Assembly: GCA_910588565.1 (NCBI GenBank)
Contig: CAJUPF010000081.1
Location: forward strand, 3,115 to 12,417
DNA: 9,303 nt
Source: an uncultured Lachnospiraceae bacterium
Lineage (GTDB): Bacteria > Bacillota > Clostridia > Lachnospirales > Lachnospiraceae
Reading direction: 5' to 3'
Below are positions 6,539-9,303 of this stretch, piece by piece. Position numbers and translations under genes: made by a program. Position 1 is the stretch's first letter. Each line of letters opens with the position of its first letter. The notes beneath the pieces were generated by a model. That model was not told where the DNA came from, did no database searches, and saw only the letters and a program-made list of their open reading frames with translations.

Positions 6539-7210
6539 TCAGGACATATATTCCCCGTTATAGCTCACAAGCGATGCATCGCTGATACCCTTTATTTCAC
6601 AGATACGGTTTACAAAAGCTGTAGACGCCTCCTTTATCCGAAGCTCCACTGTCAGCTCAATGCCAGCAGTATTAACCGTCTTCGCTTTGACAACCATACG
6701 TCCCGCCGCTTCTTTTACCAGCTGCATCGCCGCTTCCTCCGCTTCTTCATCCTGACAGTTTAAAATCAGAATATACGGATTATCATGCAGTTTCCTGTTT
6801 GCAAACAGTATTAATATCACACCGATTATAACCGAACCAATAACCGCTAACGGTATCATGCCTGCTCCGATTACAATACCTCCCGCAATTGCCCAGAACA
6901 AATATACAATTTCCATCGGTTCCTTAATCGCTGCACGAAAACGCACAATCGACAGCGCGCCAACCATACCGAGCGACAGCACGACATTTGAAGTTACCGC
7001 CATAATTACCAGCGTTGTAACAAGGGAAAGGCCAATCAGCGTCATGGCAAAGCCTGTAGAATACATCACGCCCGAAAATGTTTTTTTATACACCATAAAA
7101 ATGAAAAGCCCGACAATAACTGCAAACAACATACCGATCACCGTATCAATCGCGGAAAATTCGGTTACACTCTCTAAAAAACTGGATTTAAAAATATCAT
7201 GAAATGTCAT
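6539..7210 (-). CDS. DUF4956-family membrane protein
   Basis: A 223-residue protein from ATG 7208-7210, with a strong AGGAGG site 8 bases upstream. About four membrane helices are predicted by eye at 23-40, 52-73, 101-117 and 119-137. Between helices 2 and 3 lies the conserved SLGMVGALSIVRFRAAIKEP stretch (79-98) characteristic of DUF4956. The Arg/Lys-rich loop is followed by FWAIAGGIVIGAG. Residues 145-221 form a soluble alpha/beta tail resembling an ACT-like domain. Its Gly-Ala/Arg core loosely recalls MgtC/SapB proteins, also membrane proteins with ACT-like tails; this is only an analogy. It lies between the VTC and CotH genes with gaps of 34-36 bp. Function is unknown; a membrane channel or scaffold for the VTC protein is an inference. 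Confidence 0.88.
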   Translation of the reverse strand: MTFHDIFKSSFLESVTEFSAIDTVIGMLFAVIVGLFIFMVYKKTFSGVMYSTGFAMTLIGLSLVTTLVIMAVTSNVVLSLGMVGALSIVRFRAAIKEPMEIVYLFWAIAGGIVIGAGMIPLAVIGSVIIGVILILFANRKLHDNPYILILNCQDEEAEEAAMQLVKEAAGRMVVKAKTVNTAGIELTVELRIKEASTAFVNRICEIKGISDASLVSYNGEYMS

Positions 7211-7246
7211 CTGTATCTCCTCCTATTCTTATCATTTAAGTTACTC

Positions 7247-7939
7247 TTATCCATATCTGCGGCTCGCACTGTATTTGGAAAACGCCTGCTGCCGGATTTT
7301 ATCTGTCTGAATCAGATGTTCAATAATTTCCGGAAGAAAGGCATCGTATTTTATTTCTAAAATAATCTCCCTCGGCCAGTCTGCCGCCGGAATATCTGAA
7401 ATATCTTCCTCCAGAAACTTCCTGTGATACAGCGTTGTCCGTATATCAAAGTCAAATGTAATCCGCACATTTCCGGCTTTGTAGATATAAGGTTCCCGTA
7501 TGTATGATACCAAAATCCTTGGCCTTAGCATCTGATACTGCATCTTTGTATATAATTCCTGTACCAGCGAATCTGGATGCCCCCGCATCCAGGCAGTCTG
7601 CCCATCCAACAGGCTGCGGCATTCCTGTTCTGTAATCCGCGTATCGAACTTCATGCAAAGATTATTGTATTTCATCTTCTTTTCCAACGTAAGAACAGAC
7701 AAATCATCATTATAGTACCGGATACGGAATTTTTCCCGTTTCAACGCCCCTGTTCTATTTTCCCGAAGGGCTTTATCCGCTATATTGTCAAAATAAATAG
7801 TGCGAATCTGATATCTGCCATCTTCTCTTGTATGAATATCCGTCTGCATAACAACTTTCAGCCTGTTTCTTAATTCCAGATACTGCGGATATGTTATAAC
7901 ATATTTCAATTCATGCCTGTAACGATCCTGCCGCTCCAT
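7247..7939 (-). CDS. VTC-domain protein (polyphosphate-polymerase fold)
   Basis: Start chosen at ATG 7937-7939 (230 residues), with AAAGGA seven bases upstream. A TTG 36 bases further up lacks a good site. The protein is essentially one VTC domain, the tunnel fold of the yeast Vtc4 catalytic subunit, which makes polyphosphate from ATP. Conserved tunnel residues are in place: K12 in RHELKY, YFD (49-51), KFRIR (70-74), LEKKMK (85-90), R141 and R148, R159, E195-K197 in LEIKYD, and SKYSASR (221-227). No SPX domain or membrane helix is present, so it is probably cytosolic and held by the DUF4956 protein. It is the first gene of the operon. Intact catalytic positions suggest activity, but bacterial VTC proteins are not all proven polymerases. 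Confidence 0.88.
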   Translation of the reverse strand: MERQDRYRHELKYVITYPQYLELRNRLKVVMQTDIHTREDGRYQIRTIYFDNIADKALRENRTGALKREKFRIRYYNDDLSVLTLEKKMKYNNLCMKFDTRITEQECRSLLDGQTAWMRGHPDSLVQELYTKMQYQMLRPRILVSYIREPYIYKAGNVRITFDFDIRTTLYHRKFLEEDISDIPAADWPREIILEIKYDAFLPEIIEHLIQTDKIRQQAFSKYSASRRYG

Positions 7940-7989
7940 TCTCCCATCCTTTCTGCAAGTTCTGTCTTTTGCCAATCGCTTCAGCAGAC

Positions 7990-7998
7990 AGAATACCA
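7990..7998 (-). promoter_or_regulatory. Possible extended -10 promoter of the VTC operon
   Basis: The minus strand reads TGGTATTCT, an extended -10 (TGnTATnnT), 51 bases before the chosen VTC start. It lies downstream of the LacI terminator. No clear TTGACA-like -35 is visible, so this is a weak call. Confidence 0.35.
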
Positions 7999-8043
7999 GA
8001 TTCCTCTGAATAAAAGCTGAAAACTTTGTGAAATTTTGCGAAA

Positions 8044-8078
8044 TAAAAAGACACGCGTTAGGTTCCTTAGCGTGTCTT
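8044..8078 (-). terminator. Rho-independent terminator of the LacI-family gene
   Basis: Minus strand: AAGACACGC (8078-8070), a 13-nt loop with partial internal pairing, GCGTGTCTT (8056-8048), then TTTATTT. The perfect 9-bp stem plus T-tract lies about 40 bp after the stop at 8119. It isolates the regulator from the VTC operon. Confidence 0.88.
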
Positions 8079-8118
8079 CTGCAATCTTAGATTTTCTGTC
8101 CCCTCCATCAACGTACCG

Positions 8119-9129
8119 TTATGGAACTCCTCCCTGCTGTGAAGGAACAGCTTCTTCTTTCCTGTCCACCAGGTAATATCCCAGCTTCACTTCCTTCGAG
8201 GCAGATCCCTTTTCCCCCAGCAATTCCAGCAGCATCTGCACGGCAATTTCTCCGCTGTTTTCATAGGAATAATGAACGGTAATCAAAGGCGGCGCCGTCA
8301 CCTCCGCCATCTCGGAATCGCCCTGCCCCGCCACAATAATCTGATCCGGCACTTTGATCTTCTGCTCCCTCAGATACTGCACAGCGCCTGCCGCCATAGA
8401 ATCCGTCGCGCAAATCACGCCATCCAGATCCCCGCATTTTTCGAGCAGTTCTCCCATTTTTTCATATCCGGAAGCAACCGTAAAGGTAGCAACCACAATA
8501 TTCTTAGCCAAAGCTTCGCAGCCCATATCCCGCACCGCATCCTTATATCCCTGGCAGCGGTCAGCGCCCACCGCTTTATCCTGTTGTGTGGCGCTGATAT
8601 ATCCCAGCCGTCTCCTGCCCTTTTCCAAAAGCAATTTTGTAAGATCATAGGAAGCATGATAATCATCATGAAATACACAGCAATACCCGGCCAACTGCTG
8701 CCCGACAATCACAACCGGAACAGACACTGTTTTTAAGGTGCGTTTATGCTCTGCTGTCAGCACGGTTGCGACAAGAATAATACCATCCACCTGTTTCTCA
8801 TGGAAAGCCGCTAAATATTCCAGCTCCTTTTTGGGATCATTCTGGGTAACTGCCAGGACTGTCTGATATCCGCTTTCATTTAATACGGAAAGCACCCCTT
8901 CCATGATTTTCCCAATCGATGCAGAAGCTACTTTTGGCACAATAACACCAATCATTTTCGTCTTCCTGGTCCGAAGCGTCTGCGCCTGAACCGAAGGACG
9001 GTATCCCGTCTCTTCTACTACTTTGCGGATTGCCTCACGCTTTTCCTCTGAAATATATCCATGATTAAAATAGCGCGAAACGGCAGCCCTGGATACCCCT
9101 GCCAGTTCCGCAATCTCTGCAATATTCAT
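8119..9129 (-). CDS. LacI/GalR-family transcriptional repressor
   Basis: Start chosen at ATG 9127-9129 (336 residues), which puts the helix-turn-helix at the very N-terminus as usual; a GTG five codons up is possible. Residues 2-21 (IAEIAELAGVSRAAVSRYFN) are the recognition helix-turn-helix. The hinge follows at 45-58 (PSVQAQTLRTRKTK). A periplasmic-binding-protein-like sensor domain starts at MIGVIVP (59-65), with VDGIILVATV, GYISATQQDKAVGADRCQGYKDA and DGVICATDSMAAGAVQYL typical of sugar-responsive members. Length is normal and no disruption is seen. It is monocistronic, with its own promoter, operator and terminator. Target genes are not in the window; they may lie to the right. The effector, probably a sugar, cannot be assigned. 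Confidence 0.95.
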   Translation of the reverse strand: MNIAEIAELAGVSRAAVSRYFNHGYISEEKREAIRKVVEETGYRPSVQAQTLRTRKTKMIGVIVPKVASASIGKIMEGVLSVLNESGYQTVLAVTQNDPKKELEYLAAFHEKQVDGIILVATVLTAEHKRTLKTVSVPVVIVGQQLAGYCCVFHDDYHASYDLTKLLLEKGRRRLGYISATQQDKAVGADRCQGYKDAVRDMGCEALAKNIVVATFTVASGYEKMGELLEKCGDLDGVICATDSMAAGAVQYLREQKIKVPDQIIVAGQGDSEMAEVTAPPLITVHYSYENSGEIAVQMLLELLGEKGSASKEVKLGYYLVDRKEEAVPSQQGGVP

Positions 9130-9165
9130 TTGCACTGCCCTCACATTCCTAATATCTTTTTCTTC

Positions 9166-9181
9166 ATGAAATCTATTTCAT
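9166..9181. promoter_or_regulatory. Palindromic operator candidate (autoregulation)
   Basis: ATGAAAT-CT-ATTTCAT is a perfect 7+7 inverted repeat placed just downstream of the -10 element, over the predicted transcription start of the LacI-family gene. LacI-family proteins bind 14-20 bp palindromes of this kind. The centre is CT, not the CG of classical sites, so the assignment is tentative. Confidence 0.6.
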
Positions 9182-9182
9182 A

Positions 9183-9211
9183 ATTATACCACAGCACACC
9201 TGTCTTTTCCA
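9183..9211 (-). promoter_or_regulatory. Sigma-A promoter of the LacI-family gene
   Basis: Minus strand: TGGTATAAT, a consensus extended -10 (TATAAT at 9183-9188), with TGGAAA (9206-9211) as a weak -35 at 17 bp spacing. The start codon lies about 50 bp downstream. Confidence 0.7.
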
Positions 9212-9264
9212 GAGGTGTTTAAAAATTGCTTTCCGGTAAATATATATCAGTTACTATTCACGGT

Positions 9265-9286
9265 GCCCTGCACCCCGCTGCAGGGC
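9265..9286. repeat. GC-rich perfect hairpin of unknown role
   Basis: GCCCTGCA and TGCAGGGC form a perfect 8-bp stem around a 6-nt loop in otherwise AT-rich DNA. No T-run follows on either strand, so it is not a standard intrinsic terminator. It could be part of a dispersed palindromic repeat or the leader of a gene beyond the right edge. Confidence 0.5.
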
Positions 9287-9303
9287 ATCCGGCCAATAAA
9301 GCA

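Noticed and set aside
9196..9221. ACACCT...AGGTGT inverted repeat in the LacI upstream region
   Set aside because: Only a 6-bp stem with a long loop, and no gene ends there; it overlaps the promoter's -35 zone and was judged insufficient.

Overview
The window looks like chromosomal DNA from a low-to-mid GC, spore-forming Firmicute, most likely a gut clostridium of the Lachnospiraceae type. This is an inference from the gene families (ECF sigma factor, LacI regulator, CotH kinase, collagen-like spore-surface proteins), the strong AGGAGG-type ribosome binding sites, the frequent TTG/GTG starts and the AT-rich gaps. Every convincing gene is on the minus strand, so the window reads right to left. 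I saw no rRNA, tRNA, CRISPR array, transposase or phage gene.

Right end (8119-9303): a LacI-family repressor with its own promoter. A 7+7 palindrome lies over the predicted transcription start, which suggests autorepression. A strong terminator at about 8044-8078 closes the unit.

Middle right (4837-7998): a tight three-gene operon, in transcription order VTC-domain protein (polyphosphate-polymerase fold), DUF4956 membrane protein, and a CotH-family kinase anchored in the membrane at both ends. It plausibly forms an envelope-associated phosphotransfer or polyphosphate system whose biochemistry is not known to me.

Middle (3585-4776): an ECF sigma factor and an overlapping single-pass membrane protein, probably its regulator. 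An ECF-type promoter lies directly upstream, suggesting autoregulation, and a long hairpin terminator ends the unit.

Left (1-3484): a likely spore-surface locus. A cysteine-rich collagen-like protein with a jelly-roll-like C-terminus (CLP2) is followed 23 bp later by a GT2-TPR glycosyltransferase. Next comes a second, very Thr-rich collagen-like protein (CLP1) that runs off the left edge. CLP1 has a good candidate sigma-K promoter and a stem-loop at its predicted 5' end. The layout recalls the C. difficile sgtA-bclA3 pair: the glycosyltransferase probably decorates the Thr-rich collagen, while CLP2's 12-residue Cys-Pro repeats could supply disulfide cross-links. The most unusual items are those 12-mer repeats, which stay in collagen register, and the VTC/DUF4956/CotH operon.
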